Notes: a model not told the origin generated them from the sequence alone. 64,000 nt of DNA from Betaproteobacteria bacterium HGW-Betaproteobacteria-3 (GCA_002842205.1 PHCI01000004.1:124001-188000), one strand, 5' to 3'. Numbered from the stretch's first letter, positions 8,027 through 16,770 are shown. Numbers and translations are program-made.

Positions 8027-8491
8027 ATGAACACCATGAACCGCTGCCAGCACCGTGCAAAAAGTCTCTTTTTAATAGCTAACTTCGTCCTTTTGACGGG
8101 GGCTATCGGCCTTTTTTCTGCAGAATCTAGTGCCCAGGTGGTGCGCGGGTTTCCCAAGGCGGCCTTGCGCGGCACCCTGGTCGTGACCAACCCGCCCGAC
8201 GTGCTGCTGGACGGCCGCCCTGACCGCCTGTCGCCCGGCTCGCGCATCCGCAGCCCGCAGAACATGCTGGTGATGTCGGGCGCGCTGCAGGGCCAGCGGC
8301 TGGCGGTGAACTACACCCGCGACGCTGCCGGCCTGCTGCACGAGGTCTGGATCCTCAATCCCGAAGAAGCGCGCGAAAAACGCGCCGGGCAACCGGTGGC
8401 CCGCAACTTTCTGTTCGAATCCGAAGCCCGGCCCCCGCGCGACGACGGCAAGACGCCGTTCGACCAGTTGCCGGTCTACCCACGGCAATAG
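8027..8491 (+). CDS. Small exported protein of unknown function
   Basis: About 154 residues. The N-terminus ([20 protein letters not shown], then GAIGLFSAESSAQ) is a signal peptide with positive n-region, long hydrophobic core and Ala-x-Ala-like end. The mature part (VVRGFPKAALRGTLVVTNPPDVLLDGRPDRLSPGSRIR, SGALQGQRLAVNYTRDAAGLLHEVWILNPEEA) is beta-rich and polar. It resembles conserved hypotheticals of Comamonadaceae of no known function. ATG at 8027 or 8036 both open the signal peptide; neither has a strong ribosome site. The hydrophobic core of the signal peptide is encoded by a copy of the dispersed repeat (8068-8117). It stands alone between the tRNA and miaB. Confidence 0.7.
   Translation: MNTMNRCQHRAKSLFLIANFVLLTGAIGLFSAESSAQVVRGFPKAALRGTLVVTNPPDVLLDGRPDRLSPGSRIRSPQNMLVMSGALQGQRLAVNYTRDAAGLLHEVWILNPEEAREKRAGQPVARNFLFESEARPPRDDGKTPFDQLPVYPRQ
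8068..8117 (+). repeat. Dispersed repeat copy inside a signal-peptide coding region
   Basis: Contains TTTTTAATAGCTAACTTCG and TTTTGACGGGGGCTATCGGC followed by a T run. It is the clearest full-length match in the window to the repeat family also seen at 15262 and 35722, and it is translated in frame. Confidence 0.65.
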
Positions 8492-8632
8492 ACGGACCCG
8501 ACGGACCGTCACACGGGCCGCGCCAAAGCCCGCGCAAAGCCCGCGCTGCGGGTGTTGCCCCGAAAAAATCCCGCGTCGGGCCAGTGACCGCCCACCGCCC
8601 ACCGCCCCCAGATATCCTGTTTGAGGCCCCCC

Positions 8633-9967
8633 ATGACCCGCAAAGTTTTCATCAAGACCTTCGGCTGCCAGATGAACGAGTACGACTCGGACAAGATGGC
8701 CGACGTGCTGTACGCCGCCGACGGCTACGAGCCCACGCAGAATGTGGACGAGGCCGACCTGATCCTCTTCAACACCTGTTCGGTGCGCGAAAAGGCGCAG
8801 GAGAAGGTGTTCAGCGACCTCGGCCGGGTGCAGCACCTCAAGAAAAAAGGCGTGCTGATTGGCGTGGGCGGCTGCGTGGCCAGCCAGGAGGGCGCCGAGA
8901 TCATCAAGCGCGCGCCCTACGTGGACGTGGTGTTCGGCCCGCAAACACTGCACCGGCTGCCCGCGCTGCTGGCCGCGCGGCAGCAGCAGGCCCGGCCGCA
9001 GGTGGACATCAGCTTTCCCGAAATCGAAAAATTCGACCACCTGCCACCCGCCCGCGTGGAAGGCGCTTCAGCCTTCGTCTCCATCATGGAAGGCTGCAGC
9101 AAATACTGCAGCTACTGCGTGGTGCCCTACACCCGCGGCGAGGAGGTGAGCCGTCCGTTGGAGGACGTGCTGGTCGAAGTGGCGGGCCTGGCCGATCAGG
9201 GCGTCAAGGAGGTCACGCTGCTGGGGCAGAACGTCAACGCGTACCGCGGCACCATGGGCAACAGTGGCGAAATCGCCGACTTTGCCCTGCTGCTCGAATA
9301 TGTGGCCGACATCCCCGGCATCGAGCGGCTGCGCTACACCACCAGCCACCCCAACGAGTTCACGCCGCGCCTGATCGAGGCGTATGCGCGCATCCCCAAG
9401 CTGGTAAACCACCTGCACCTGCCCGTGCAGCACGGCAGCGACCGCATCCTCATGGCCATGAAGCGCGGCTACACCGCCATGGAATACAAAAGCACGGTGC
9501 GCAAGCTGCGCGCGATCCGCCCCGACATGGCCCTGAGCAGTGACTTCATCGTCGGTTTTCCCGGCGAAACCGAAGAAGACTTCGGCAAGATGATGAAGCT
9601 GATCGACGACGTGGGTTTTGACAACTCGTTCAGCTTCATCTTCAGCCCTCGCCCCGGCACACCCGCAGCCAACCTGGCCGACGACACGCCGCAGGCCGTC
9701 AAGCTGCAGCGGCTGCAGCACCTGCAAAAGGTGATTGACGCCAGCATCCAGCACATCAGCGCGCAGCGCGTGGGCACGGTGCAGCGCATTCTGGTGGAAG
9801 GCCCGTCGCGCAAGGACGCCAGCGAACTGATGGGCCGCACCGAATGCAACCGCGTGGTCAACTTCAAAGGGCCGGCGCGGCTGGTGGGGCAGATGATCGA
9901 CGTGACCGTGACGCAGGCCATGCACTACACGCTGCGGGGTGAGGTGCAGGCCATGGAAACCTGCTGA
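8633..9967 (+). CDS. miaB: tRNA-2-methylthio-N6-dimethylallyladenosine synthase MiaB
   Basis: A radical-SAM methylthiotransferase that adds the 2-methylthio group to i6A37 of tRNAs reading UNN codons. The 444 residues hold the MTTase N-domain with its three Cys ([34 protein letters not shown]). The radical-SAM cluster motif is [17 protein letters not shown] (CxxxCxxC), and the TRAM domain runs from about residue 375 ([20 protein letters not shown]) to the end. ATG at 8633 begins [13 protein letters not shown], the normal family start; a TTG 12 bases earlier is less likely. The C-terminus (last residues QAMETC) is unusual: a 57-bp copy of the preceding segment recurs at 15142 followed by a different, more ordinary-looking tail. 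Confidence 0.95.
   Translation: MTRKVFIKTFGCQMNEYDSDKMADVLYAADGYEPTQNVDEADLILFNTCSVREKAQEKVFSDLGRVQHLKKKGVLIGVGGCVASQEGAEIIKRAPYVDVVFGPQTLHRLPALLAARQQQARPQVDISFPEIEKFDHLPPARVEGASAFVSIMEGCSKYCSYCVVPYTRGEEVSRPLEDVLVEVAGLADQGVKEVTLLGQNVNAYRGTMGNSGEIADFALLLEYVADIPGIERLRYTTSHPNEFTPRLIEAYARIPKLVNHLHLPVQHGSDRILMAMKRGYTAMEYKSTVRKLRAIRPDMALSSDFIVGFPGETEEDFGKMMKLIDDVGFDNSFSFIFSPRPGTPAANLADDTPQAVKLQRLQHLQKVIDASIQHISAQRVGTVQRILVEGPSRKDASELMGRTECNRVVNFKGPARLVGQMIDVTVTQAMHYTLRGEVQAMETC
9890..9946 (+). repeat. 57-bp direct repeat, copy 1 (within miaB 3' end)
   Basis: Perfectly identical to 15142-15198, offset 5252 bases. It starts at CAGATGATCGACGTGACC and ends at GGGGTGAGGTG. Sequence on both sides of the two copies differs immediately, so the borders are sharp. 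The two copies bracket the accessory catabolic module. Confidence 0.95.
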
Positions 9968-10035
9968 TCCTGGACTTTGGCACAGGTGCGATCCGTCACT
10001 GGCCACGCCGCAGAGGGTCGTGTGACGTCACCGGT

Positions 10036-11058
10036 TCAACAACCCGCCTTCACCGGCCGCCCTTGGGCAGCGCGCGACATCACAAATGCATTGAAGGCCA
10101 TGGAACTGGTCTTGAGCGGCACGAAACCAAAGTCCTGTTTCAGCGCGGTGTTGAGAAGTACCGGTCGGTAACGCAGGAAGTCAATCTGCTCAGGACCGTA
10201 GCGGCTTACGCCCAGCACAGACGCCACACTCAACGCTCCGCGCAACAGCCATGCCGGAAAATTCACGATGGGTTTGCCCAAGCGTTCTGCGATCTCGTGA
10301 ATCGTCAGTGCACCATCGCCAGCCAAGTTGTAGCAGCCCGGCAAACCGCGACCCCCAATGGCATGCAATATCGCACCGACCACGTCTTCATCCCAGATAA
10401 AAACGAATGGGCTTTTGCTTCCCCGGATGGCAATGAGACGCGGCTTATCAAACAATGCCGTGATCTGGTTGTCAACGCGTTCGCCGAGGATGGTTCCAAT
10501 GCGAAGCACCGTCTGCTGCAATGCTGGATGCTCCTTGCGATACCCGGACAGCATTTCCTCCACCAGCAATTTGTGGTGGGCGTAAGCAAATACCTGATTG
10601 CCGCGCAACGCATGCTGTTCGGTCAACCACTCTGGGTTGTCGACGTGGTATCCATAGGCCGCACCGCTGCTGGACACTACGAGATGGTGCACGCCATGCT
10701 GTACGCAAGCATCCAGCACGTTCTTCGTTCCCCCAACGTCGACCGAATGTTCGAACTCACGATTGGATCCCTTTGCGGGTGTCACGATTGACGCGAGATG
10801 CACAACGGTATCGATTTGATGATTTGCAACGGTATCGCTCAGGCCAGGGTCGCGCACGTCCTGCGAAACATACCGCACACCGGGTTCACGTCGATCGCCG
10901 GGAACCTCGCGCAAATCCATCGCCAACACCAGTTGCACGCCCGCCTGGCGCGCCAATGCGGCGACCAGGCCTCGCCCCAGAAAACCGTCCGCGCCAGTGA
11001 CGAGAATCCGGCGCGCGGCTGGCGCAAAAGCCTCACGTATCGTGATCGGCTGGGTCAT
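10036..11058 (-). CDS. NAD(P)-dependent epimerase/dehydratase family protein (extended SDR)
   Basis: A 340-residue extended short-chain dehydrogenase. The Rossmann motif RRILVTGADGFLGRGLVAAL is near the start. HLASIVTPAKG follows, then VVSSSGAAYGYH with the catalytic Ser/Tyr region, and FAYAHHKLLVEEML supplies a YxxxK-like pair (YAHHK). The C-terminal part (GCYNLAGDGALTIHEIAERLGKP) is the usual substrate-binding lobe. The ATG overlaps the stop of the BASS transporter gene (ATGA), so it is coupled to it. It is the last gene of the leftward accessory operon. Nearest resemblance is to NDP-sugar or 3-beta-hydroxysteroid type dehydrogenases; the substrate cannot be named. Confidence 0.82.
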   Translation of the reverse strand: MTQPITIREAFAPAARRILVTGADGFLGRGLVAALARQAGVQLVLAMDLREVPGDRREPGVRYVSQDVRDPGLSDTVANHQIDTVVHLASIVTPAKGSNREFEHSVDVGGTKNVLDACVQHGVHHLVVSSSGAAYGYHVDNPEWLTEQHALRGNQVFAYAHHKLLVEEMLSGYRKEHPALQQTVLRIGTILGERVDNQITALFDKPRLIAIRGSKSPFVFIWDEDVVGAILHAIGGRGLPGCYNLAGDGALTIHEIAERLGKPIVNFPAWLLRGALSVASVLGVSRYGPEQIDFLRYRPVLLNTALKQDFGFVPLKTSSMAFNAFVMSRAAQGRPVKAGC

Positions 11059-11990
11059 GTCCGCGCTTCGATGCGAGTGGTGGTACCGCCAGCTTGCACA
11101 GGCCGCCTCGCCCACCACCCCGCCAACACCATCCCGGCAATGATGTCCCAGAATCCCCATACGCCGGCCACGACTGCCATTCCCCCCAGCCCGCCAAAAA
11201 AGCTGAAGATCAGTACCAACCCCAGGCCAGCATTGCGGATGCCGACCTCAATCGACAAGGCCCGCCGGTCGTAATCCGGCAATCCGGCTGCGCGAGCAAC
11301 CAAGTAGCCGGTACCAAAAGCCAGCGCGTCATGCAACACTACAGCCGCCAACACCAGGCCCACGTAATCCAGAAAATAACGCCAGTTCCCTGCGATGGCT
11401 CCAATGATGAAGCCCACCAACGCAACAAAGCTCAGCATCCGGACCATTTTTTTAAAGCGATTGGTCCAGTTCGAGAAGCGGTGCCCACACCACAAGCCGA
11501 GAACAAAGGGAACTCCAATGATGAGAAGGATGTGCCCCACCATCTGCCGAGGATCGAGTGCGATAGTCCGGAGCAAACCCGAAGCGGTGGGATGCATGCC
11601 GCCCCAAAACGCAAAATTCAATGGCATGGCCACGATCGCGATGGCATTGGAAACCGCCGTCATGGATACGCTGAGCGCGACGTTGCCGTTGGCGCGGTGC
11701 GTCAAAATGTTGCTGACGTTGCCGGGCGGACAGCAAGCAACCAGGATCATCCCCAGCGCGATACTGGGCCCCGATTGCAGCAGCAACGTCAACACAAAGG
11801 TAATCGCAGGCAACACGAGAAACTGCGCAGCGATGCCGGCCGCAAAGGCCACTGGCATTCCAGTCACACGGCGGAAATCTGCAACGCGCGTGTCCAATGC
11901 AATTCCAAACATGAGAAAGGCAAGGACGCCGTTGAGAAGCGCCAGCGAGGCAGGATTGAAATTGAGCCGTATCTCGTCCACAGGCAGCAT
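11055..11990 (-). CDS. Bile acid:sodium symporter (BASS/SBF) family transporter
   Basis: A 311-residue integral membrane protein with nine to ten hydrophobic segments, e.g. LALLNGVLAFLMFGIALDT, GMPVAFAAGIAAQFLVLPAI and LVLAAVVLHDALAFGTGYLV. BASS hallmarks are the GIALDTR region, ILVACCPPGNVSNILTHRANGNVALSVSMTAVSN (the P-G-x-x-S-N crossover helix) and SIEVGIRNAGLGLVLIFSFFGG (the E-x-G-x-R/Q-N crossover). The ribosome site AAGGAG precedes the ATG. Members move bile acids, pyruvate, pantoate and other organic anions with sodium. Neighbouring oxidases suggest import of the module's carbon source, which is inference. Confidence 0.88.
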   Translation of the reverse strand: MLPVDEIRLNFNPASLALLNGVLAFLMFGIALDTRVADFRRVTGMPVAFAAGIAAQFLVLPAITFVLTLLLQSGPSIALGMILVACCPPGNVSNILTHRANGNVALSVSMTAVSNAIAIVAMPLNFAFWGGMHPTASGLLRTIALDPRQMVGHILLIIGVPFVLGLWCGHRFSNWTNRFKKMVRMLSFVALVGFIIGAIAGNWRYFLDYVGLVLAAVVLHDALAFGTGYLVARAAGLPDYDRRALSIEVGIRNAGLGLVLIFSFFGGLGGMAVVAGVWGFWDIIAGMVLAGWWARRPVQAGGTTTRIEART

Positions 11991-12023
11991 GAAGATTCTC
12001 CTTGTTGAGCAGGTACCGGCAAC

Positions 12024-13352
12024 TCAGACCAATGCGGCCGCCACTTGACGCACCGCAGCGCGGTACGCGTCCTTGTTGACGTAGTAGGCCATGCGCTCCA
12101 GCTGCAGATACTTGTAGCCACCAGAGAGATCCGGCGGTGGCCCTGCCTTGGCAGTCTTGAATGCCAGCCCTGCGGCTGACCCGCGATCGATCGCCAGAAA
12201 CGCCTTGGCCACCAGTTCAGCCTGCTCATAGCGCCCCTGCCATCCCAAGCCACTCGCCTCAACCATGCCAAGCACCGCGAGGCGATCAAAGCGCGGCGCA
12301 AAGATATTGAGATAGAGGCGCGGCGCCATTCCATGCCAGTTGAGAACCGCACGGTCGAGGAAGGGATAGTCCAGCCTGTACCCCGTCGCGGCAAGTATGA
12401 GGTCGTAATCGCGCGCGCTGCCATCCTGGAAGTGGACCGTGCGCCCGTTGAGTCGCGCCACATCGGGGCAAACACTCACGTCGCCATGCCCAATGTGATA
12501 AAGGATGAGGGAGTTGACCACCGGGTGCGACTCGTACATCTTGTAGGCAGGTTTGGGAAACCCGAAGCGCACCGGATCTCCTGTAAACCATTTCAGGATG
12601 GTGCTGTCCACTTTTTGTTTGAGCCACGCCGGCATGGGACGCTTTCCCCCCAACGAATCCGCCGGTTTTCCAAAAACATACTTTGGGACAAAGTAATACC
12701 CCCTTCTCACCGAAATATCGATGGATCTCGCATGGTGCACCGCATCAACTGCGATGTCGCACCCTGAGTTGCCGGCGCCGACGATGAGTACACGCTTTCC
12801 CTTGAACAAAGCCGCGCTCTTGTATGCCGAGCTGTGCAGAAGCTCGCCGTCAAAATGACCTTGAAACGTCGGAAAGTTCGGCTCGGCCAGCGTGCCGTTC
12901 GCCACGATCACACCCTTGTATTCGGCCACTTCGATTCGTCCGTCTGCAGTTTCGATGGTGACGCGCCAACGTGTGTCGGGCGCTTCGCTCACTGGCTCGA
13001 TCTGGCGCACCCGAATTCCGAATCGAAAGTGCCGCCGAAGCTCAAAGTGATCCGCAAAGTCCTGGAAGTAGGCGAGCAGTACGCGGTGACCGGGATAATC
13101 GGGAGCGTTCTCGGACATGGGGTATTCGGTGAATTCCGTCATGTGCTTGCTGGAGATCAGGTGGGCAGACTCATACACAGTCGATCGAGGATTTCCCAAG
13201 TTCCACAATCCGCCCACATCGGTATGCGCCTCGAATCCCTGGAAGGCAATGCCATGTTTTTGGAGGCATCGCGCGCCGGCCAAACCCGAAGGCCCCGCAC
13301 CGACGAGTGCGATCAATTCGTGGGTGGGCAGACCGGAAGTCGAAGAAGTCAT
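12024..13352 (-). CDS. Flavin-containing monooxygenase (FMO/Baeyer-Villiger type)
   Basis: A 442-residue class B flavoprotein monooxygenase. The FAD site is ALVGAGPSGLAGARCLQKHG and the NADPH site is KRVLIVGAGNSGCDIAVDAV. Between them FPTFQGHFDGELLHSSAYK occupies the place of the FMO fingerprint FxGxxxHxxxY/F, with a two-residue longer form. The C-terminal ATGYRLDYPFLD is the second signature of FMO-like enzymes. It would use NADPH and O2 to oxygenate a soft nucleophile or convert a ketone to an ester. It is the second gene of the leftward accessory module, 84 bases from the SDR gene. Substrate unknown. Confidence 0.87.
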   Translation of the reverse strand: MTSSTSGLPTHELIALVGAGPSGLAGARCLQKHGIAFQGFEAHTDVGGLWNLGNPRSTVYESAHLISSKHMTEFTEYPMSENAPDYPGHRVLLAYFQDFADHFELRRHFRFGIRVRQIEPVSEAPDTRWRVTIETADGRIEVAEYKGVIVANGTLAEPNFPTFQGHFDGELLHSSAYKSAALFKGKRVLIVGAGNSGCDIAVDAVHHARSIDISVRRGYYFVPKYVFGKPADSLGGKRPMPAWLKQKVDSTILKWFTGDPVRFGFPKPAYKMYESHPVVNSLILYHIGHGDVSVCPDVARLNGRTVHFQDGSARDYDLILAATGYRLDYPFLDRAVLNWHGMAPRLYLNIFAPRFDRLAVLGMVEASGLGWQGRYEQAELVAKAFLAIDRGSAAGLAFKTAKAGPPPDLSGGYKYLQLERMAYYVNKDAYRAAVRQVAAALV

Positions 13353-13436
13353 GAGATATCCCGTAGGGGAAGCACAAAAAGCAGAGTGGAATATCGCAGA
13401 ACCGGCGATGCCAGAGCGTGCAGGGAACAGGGGCCG

Positions 13437-14255
13437 TCAATCAGAATCCGTCAACCCGGGTATGGGTGTCGCGCCAACATCGCCTGATCGCGGTTTGCGC
13501 GGCTGACCGAGCAGAATTTGATCGTGCAGTCGCGCAGGCAAAAGGTTCAGTGAACGGACGAGCCAGCCAATACGACGCGGCAACACAATATGTTCTCGGC
13601 CGCGCGCCACGGCGCGCAGGAGCCTTCGGGCGGCGTCGTCAGGTTCCATCAGTCCCGGCATGGCAAAACGGTTGCCGGCCGTGAGTGGTGTACGCAAGTA
13701 GCCGGGGCTCACCGTGTGCACCGTTACCGCCGTCGACCGCATCTCAGCGCGCAGGCTTTGGAGATAGGCAGTCAACCCGGCTTTGCTGGCGCAATAGGCC
13801 CCGTTTCCCGGCATGCCGCGCCAGCCAGCCACGCTGGATACACCCACCAGTGCAGTGCGCTGCCCCTGGGCACGCATGGCATCCAGAAAGGGGTGGAACG
13901 TGGCGGCCACGCCAAACAGGTTGATCTCCAACATGCGACGCATGACCGCAAAGTCCTCCAGACGCGATGTATCAAAGCCACCTGCCACTCCGGCATTGGC
14001 GATCACAATGTCAGGAGCACCCCAGCGACCCATCCAGTCCAGCGCCACCGACTGCATCGCTCTGACATTGGACACATCGGGTTGATACACCACACAACCT
14101 TCAGGGTTCTGCTGCACCATGGCCTCCAGTACTGGCCGGTTCAGTCCCACCAGTGCCACGCGCGCTCCAGCGGAAATGAGCTCACGCGCGAGCGCCTGGC
14201 CCAGCCCACCACAAGCCCCTGTGACCACAGCATTGCGAAACATCGAAACACTCAC
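13437..14255 (-). CDS. SDR family NAD(P)-dependent oxidoreductase
   Basis: A 272-residue classical short-chain dehydrogenase. The coenzyme motif is AVVTGACGGLGQALARELI (TGxxxGxG). NAG is in IVIANAGVAGGF, the catalytic Ser is in LVGVSSVAGWRG, the YxxxK pair is in GAYCASKAGLTAYLQSL, and PG follows in VSPGYLRTPLTAG. The order and length are normal. It is the first gene of the leftward accessory operon and diverges from the IclR regulator at 14347 across a 91-bp gap with an inverted repeat. Alcohol/ketone interconversion fits with the monooxygenase next to it. ATG at 14255 or 14243. Confidence 0.88.
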   Translation of the reverse strand: MSVSMFRNAVVTGACGGLGQALARELISAGARVALVGLNRPVLEAMVQQNPEGCVVYQPDVSNVRAMQSVALDWMGRWGAPDIVIANAGVAGGFDTSRLEDFAVMRRMLEINLFGVAATFHPFLDAMRAQGQRTALVGVSSVAGWRGMPGNGAYCASKAGLTAYLQSLRAEMRSTAVTVHTVSPGYLRTPLTAGNRFAMPGLMEPDDAARRLLRAVARGREHIVLPRRIGWLVRSLNLLPARLHDQILLGQPRKPRSGDVGATPIPGLTDSD

Positions 14256-14307
14256 TCAGCCAGTCTCCTCGTCGTTGTGCAGACAATGTAGGCGGCACCA
14301 GCATTTG

Positions 14308-14345
14308 TCTCGAATTTATTTGTTGAATCGTCTCATAATTCGAGA
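14308..14345. promoter_or_regulatory. Inverted repeat operator, probable IclR-type autoregulatory site
   Basis: Perfect 9-bp arms TCTCGAATT (14308-14316) and AATTCGAGA (14337-14345) are separated by 20 bases. The right arm ends one base before the ATG of the IclR gene, and the pair fills most of the SDR-iclR intergenic gap. The placement suggests that the regulator controls both its own gene and the divergent operon. Confidence 0.6.
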
Positions 14346-14346
14346 T

Positions 14347-15108
14347 ATGGACAACCTCCCCGATCGAAGCCCAGGCTTGAGACTGATGGAACTGCTGGAC
14401 CGCATGACCCGTTTGGACCAACCGCACTCCCTGTCGCAGGTGGTTGCGCTCACTGGATGGCCAAAGCCCACGGTGCATCGCATGTTGGCACAACTGGAAA
14501 ATGGAGGATGGCTGTCGCGCGAGCCCGATGGTCGGCGCTATGCGCTGGCGCCACGCCTGCTTCAATTGTCCGAAGCCGCACTGGGCAACAGTGCGCAACA
14601 AGGCGTGCGCCACGCAGTTCTGCGCCAGTTGGTGAGCGAACTGGGCGAGAGCTGCAACCTCACGGCTCTTTCCGGCGCTGAGGTGGTCTATCTGGACCGC
14701 GTGGAAGCAGCGTTTCCTTTGCGCATGGAACTGCGTCCCGGAACCCGCGTTCCTGTGCACTGTTCAGCCAGCGGCAAACTGTTTCTGGCATGGATGGGTG
14801 CGCGCCAGCGAAGCAGGCTCCTCAACAGCCTCGCGCTGACCCGCTACACGGCAGCCACGCTGACTCAACGCGAATCGCTCGACGCGCAACTGAAGGCCAT
14901 TCGACGCGATGGCCATGCGGTCGATGCCGAAGAATTCGTGGAAGGACTGATCTGCGTCGCTGTCCCGGTACTGACCGCCGACAGTCGCCAGGTACGCTGC
15001 GCCCTGGCCTTGCAGGCACCTGCCGCGCGTATGCCGCTGGCCCAAGCACGCCTGCAGCTACCCCGGCTGCAACAGGCGGCTCAGGCGTTGGCACGCACGC
15101 TCAACTAA
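14347..15108 (+). CDS. IclR family transcriptional regulator
   Basis: A 253-residue IclR-type regulator. The N-terminal winged helix (GLRLMELLDRMTRLDQPHSL, then VALTGWPKPTVHRMLAQLENGG) has the standard HTH. The C-terminal effector domain contains LGESCNLTALSGAEVVYLDRVEA, GTRVPVHCSASGKLFLAW and HAVDAEEFVEGLICVAVPVL, all conserved IclR segments. The start ATG at 14347 lies after the divergent SDR promoter region; longer frames would run back into the SDR gene and are rejected. It probably senses the substrate or an intermediate of the adjacent catabolic genes. Confidence 0.92.
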   Translation: MDNLPDRSPGLRLMELLDRMTRLDQPHSLSQVVALTGWPKPTVHRMLAQLENGGWLSREPDGRRYALAPRLLQLSEAALGNSAQQGVRHAVLRQLVSELGESCNLTALSGAEVVYLDRVEAAFPLRMELRPGTRVPVHCSASGKLFLAWMGARQRSRLLNSLALTRYTAATLTQRESLDAQLKAIRRDGHAVDAEEFVEGLICVAVPVLTADSRQVRCALALQAPAARMPLAQARLQLPRLQQAAQALARTLN

Positions 15109-15141
15109 GGCGCCGCAGGGGTGCGACTCGAAAGACATGGC

Positions 15142-15228
15142 CAGATGATCGACGTGACCGTGACGCAGGCCATGCACTACACGCTGCGGGGTGAGGTGAT
15201 GACGCAGGAGAGCGTCAGCGCGGCGTGA
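15142..15228 (+). pseudogene. Detached miaB 3' end (direct-repeat copy 2 plus original-type tail)
   Basis: Bases 15142-15198 repeat miaB 9890-9946 exactly. In the miaB frame the copy then continues VMTQESVSAA and a stop, a tail more like ordinary MiaB C-termini than the QAMETC of the present gene. No start codon or upstream domain is attached. I read it as the ancestral miaB end, pushed away when the 5.2-kb module arrived. Confidence 0.8.
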
Positions 15229-15261
15229 CCGTAACCGGAGGTTTGCCCCACATTTCACTAC

Positions 15262-15314
15262 AAATTAGAGAGCAAACTATGACATTCTGACGGGGGATAT
15301 CGGCCTATTTCTCT
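15262..15314 (+). repeat. Dispersed repeat copy upstream of the ffh stop
   Basis: Contains AGCAAACTATGACATTCTGA followed by CGGGGGATATCGGCC and a T-rich tail. It is intergenic, between the detached miaB end and ffh. The 15109-15324 gap holds only this, the miaB fragment and short spacers. Confidence 0.7.
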
Positions 15315-15324
15315 TGAAATTTTA

Positions 15325-16701
15325 TCAAAACGGCATCTTGGGCATGCCTTTCATGCCCCCGAGCTTTTTCATCATCTTCATCATGCCGCCGCCCTTCATC
15401 TTCTTCATCATGTCCTGCATCTGCTCAAATTCCTTGAGCAGGCGGTTCACCTCCTGAACCTGCACCCCGGCCCCGGCGGCAATGCGGCGCTTGCGGGTGG
15501 CCTTGATGAGGTCGGGCTTGCGGCGCTCCAGCGGCGTCATGCTCTGGATGATGCCTTCCTTGCGCTTGATGTCTTTTTCGGCGCGGTCCATGTCCACCTG
15601 ACCGGCCTTGGCCGCCATCTGCGTGGGCAGCTTGTCCATCAGGCTGGAGAGGCCGCCCATCTGCTTCATCTGCTGGATCTGGCCCAGAAAATCACTGAGG
15701 TCAAACCCCACGCCGCTCTTGACCTTGGCGGCCAGCTTTTGCGCTGCCGCGATGTCCACGCCCGCCGTCACCTGTTCGACCAGCGCCACGATGTCGCCCA
15801 TGCCCAGGATGCGGCCGGCATGGCGCTCGGCGTCAAACACCTCCAGCCCGTCGAGCTTCTCGCTGGTACCGGCAAACTTGATCGGCGCACCCGTGATCTG
15901 CCGCACCGAAAGCGCCGCACCACCGCGCGAGTCGCCATCGGTCTTGGTGAGGATGATGCCGGTCAGGGGCAACGCTTCCTTGAACGCCCGGGCGGTGTTG
16001 ATCGCGTCCTGGCCCTGCATCGCATCGACCACAAACAGCGTTTCCACCGGGTTCAGTGCAGCATGCAGGCCCTTGATCTCGGCCATCAGCGCTTCGTCGA
16101 TGGCCAGGCGGCCCGCCGTGTCCACCAGCAGCACGTCGAAGAAATGCCTTTTGGCGTAATCGAGCGCTGCGCGGGCAATGTCCAGCGGCTTTTGATCGGG
16201 CGTGCTCGGGAACCACTCGGCGCCGGCCTGTGCCGTCACGGTTTTCAGCTGCTCGATGGCCGCGGGGCGGTACACGTCACCCGAGACGGTGAGCACCTTC
16301 TTTTTGCGCTTCTCAATCAGGTGCTTGGCCAGTTTGGCGGTGGTGGTGGTCTTGCCGGCGCCCTGCAGGCCGGCCATCAAAATGACTGCCGGCGGCTGCG
16401 CGGCGAGGTTGATGTCGGACACGCCCCCAATATCGTTGCCCGCCATGGTGGCCGCCAGTTCGCGGTTGACAATGCCCACCAGCGCCTGACCGGGCTTGAG
16501 CGACCCCATGACCTCCTGGCCAAGCGCTTTCTCTTTCACCCGGGCAATGAAATCGCGCACCACCGGCAGGGCCACGTCGGCTTCGAGCAGCGCCATGCGC
16601 ACCTCGCGCAGCATGTCGGCCACGTTCGACTCGGTGATGCGGGCCTGGCCGCTCATCTGCTTGACGAGACGGGAGAGTTTGTCGGTAAGGGCTGAGGCCA
16701 T
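15325..16701 (-). CDS. ffh: Signal recognition particle protein Ffh
   Basis: A 458-residue SRP54 GTPase that binds 4.5S RNA and signal sequences and brings ribosomes to FtsY. The N domain is MASALTDKLSRLVKQMSGQA. The G domain has the P-loop LMAGLQGAGKTTTTAKLAKHL, then VSGDVYRPAAIEQL, LLVDTAGRLAIDEALM, LTKTDGDSRGGAALSV and AGTSEKLDGLEVF. The M domain is Met-rich and ends GGGMMKMMKKLGGMKGMPKMPF. The ATG at 16701 gives the standard N-terminus; an upstream extension is not conserved. It is divergent from the ccsA-like gene. Confidence 0.97.
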   Translation of the reverse strand: MASALTDKLSRLVKQMSGQARITESNVADMLREVRMALLEADVALPVVRDFIARVKEKALGQEVMGSLKPGQALVGIVNRELAATMAGNDIGGVSDINLAAQPPAVILMAGLQGAGKTTTTAKLAKHLIEKRKKKVLTVSGDVYRPAAIEQLKTVTAQAGAEWFPSTPDQKPLDIARAALDYAKRHFFDVLLVDTAGRLAIDEALMAEIKGLHAALNPVETLFVVDAMQGQDAINTARAFKEALPLTGIILTKTDGDSRGGAALSVRQITGAPIKFAGTSEKLDGLEVFDAERHAGRILGMGDIVALVEQVTAGVDIAAAQKLAAKVKSGVGFDLSDFLGQIQQMKQMGGLSSLMDKLPTQMAAKAGQVDMDRAEKDIKRKEGIIQSMTPLERRKPDLIKATRKRRIAAGAGVQVQEVNRLLKEFEQMQDMMKKMKGGGMMKMMKKLGGMKGMPKMPF

Positions 16702-16770
16702 GGTGGACGCCTGAATGGGAGCGGTCCGCAAGCTTGCGAAAACGCAGGGACGAAAGGCTAAACTGTGCAC

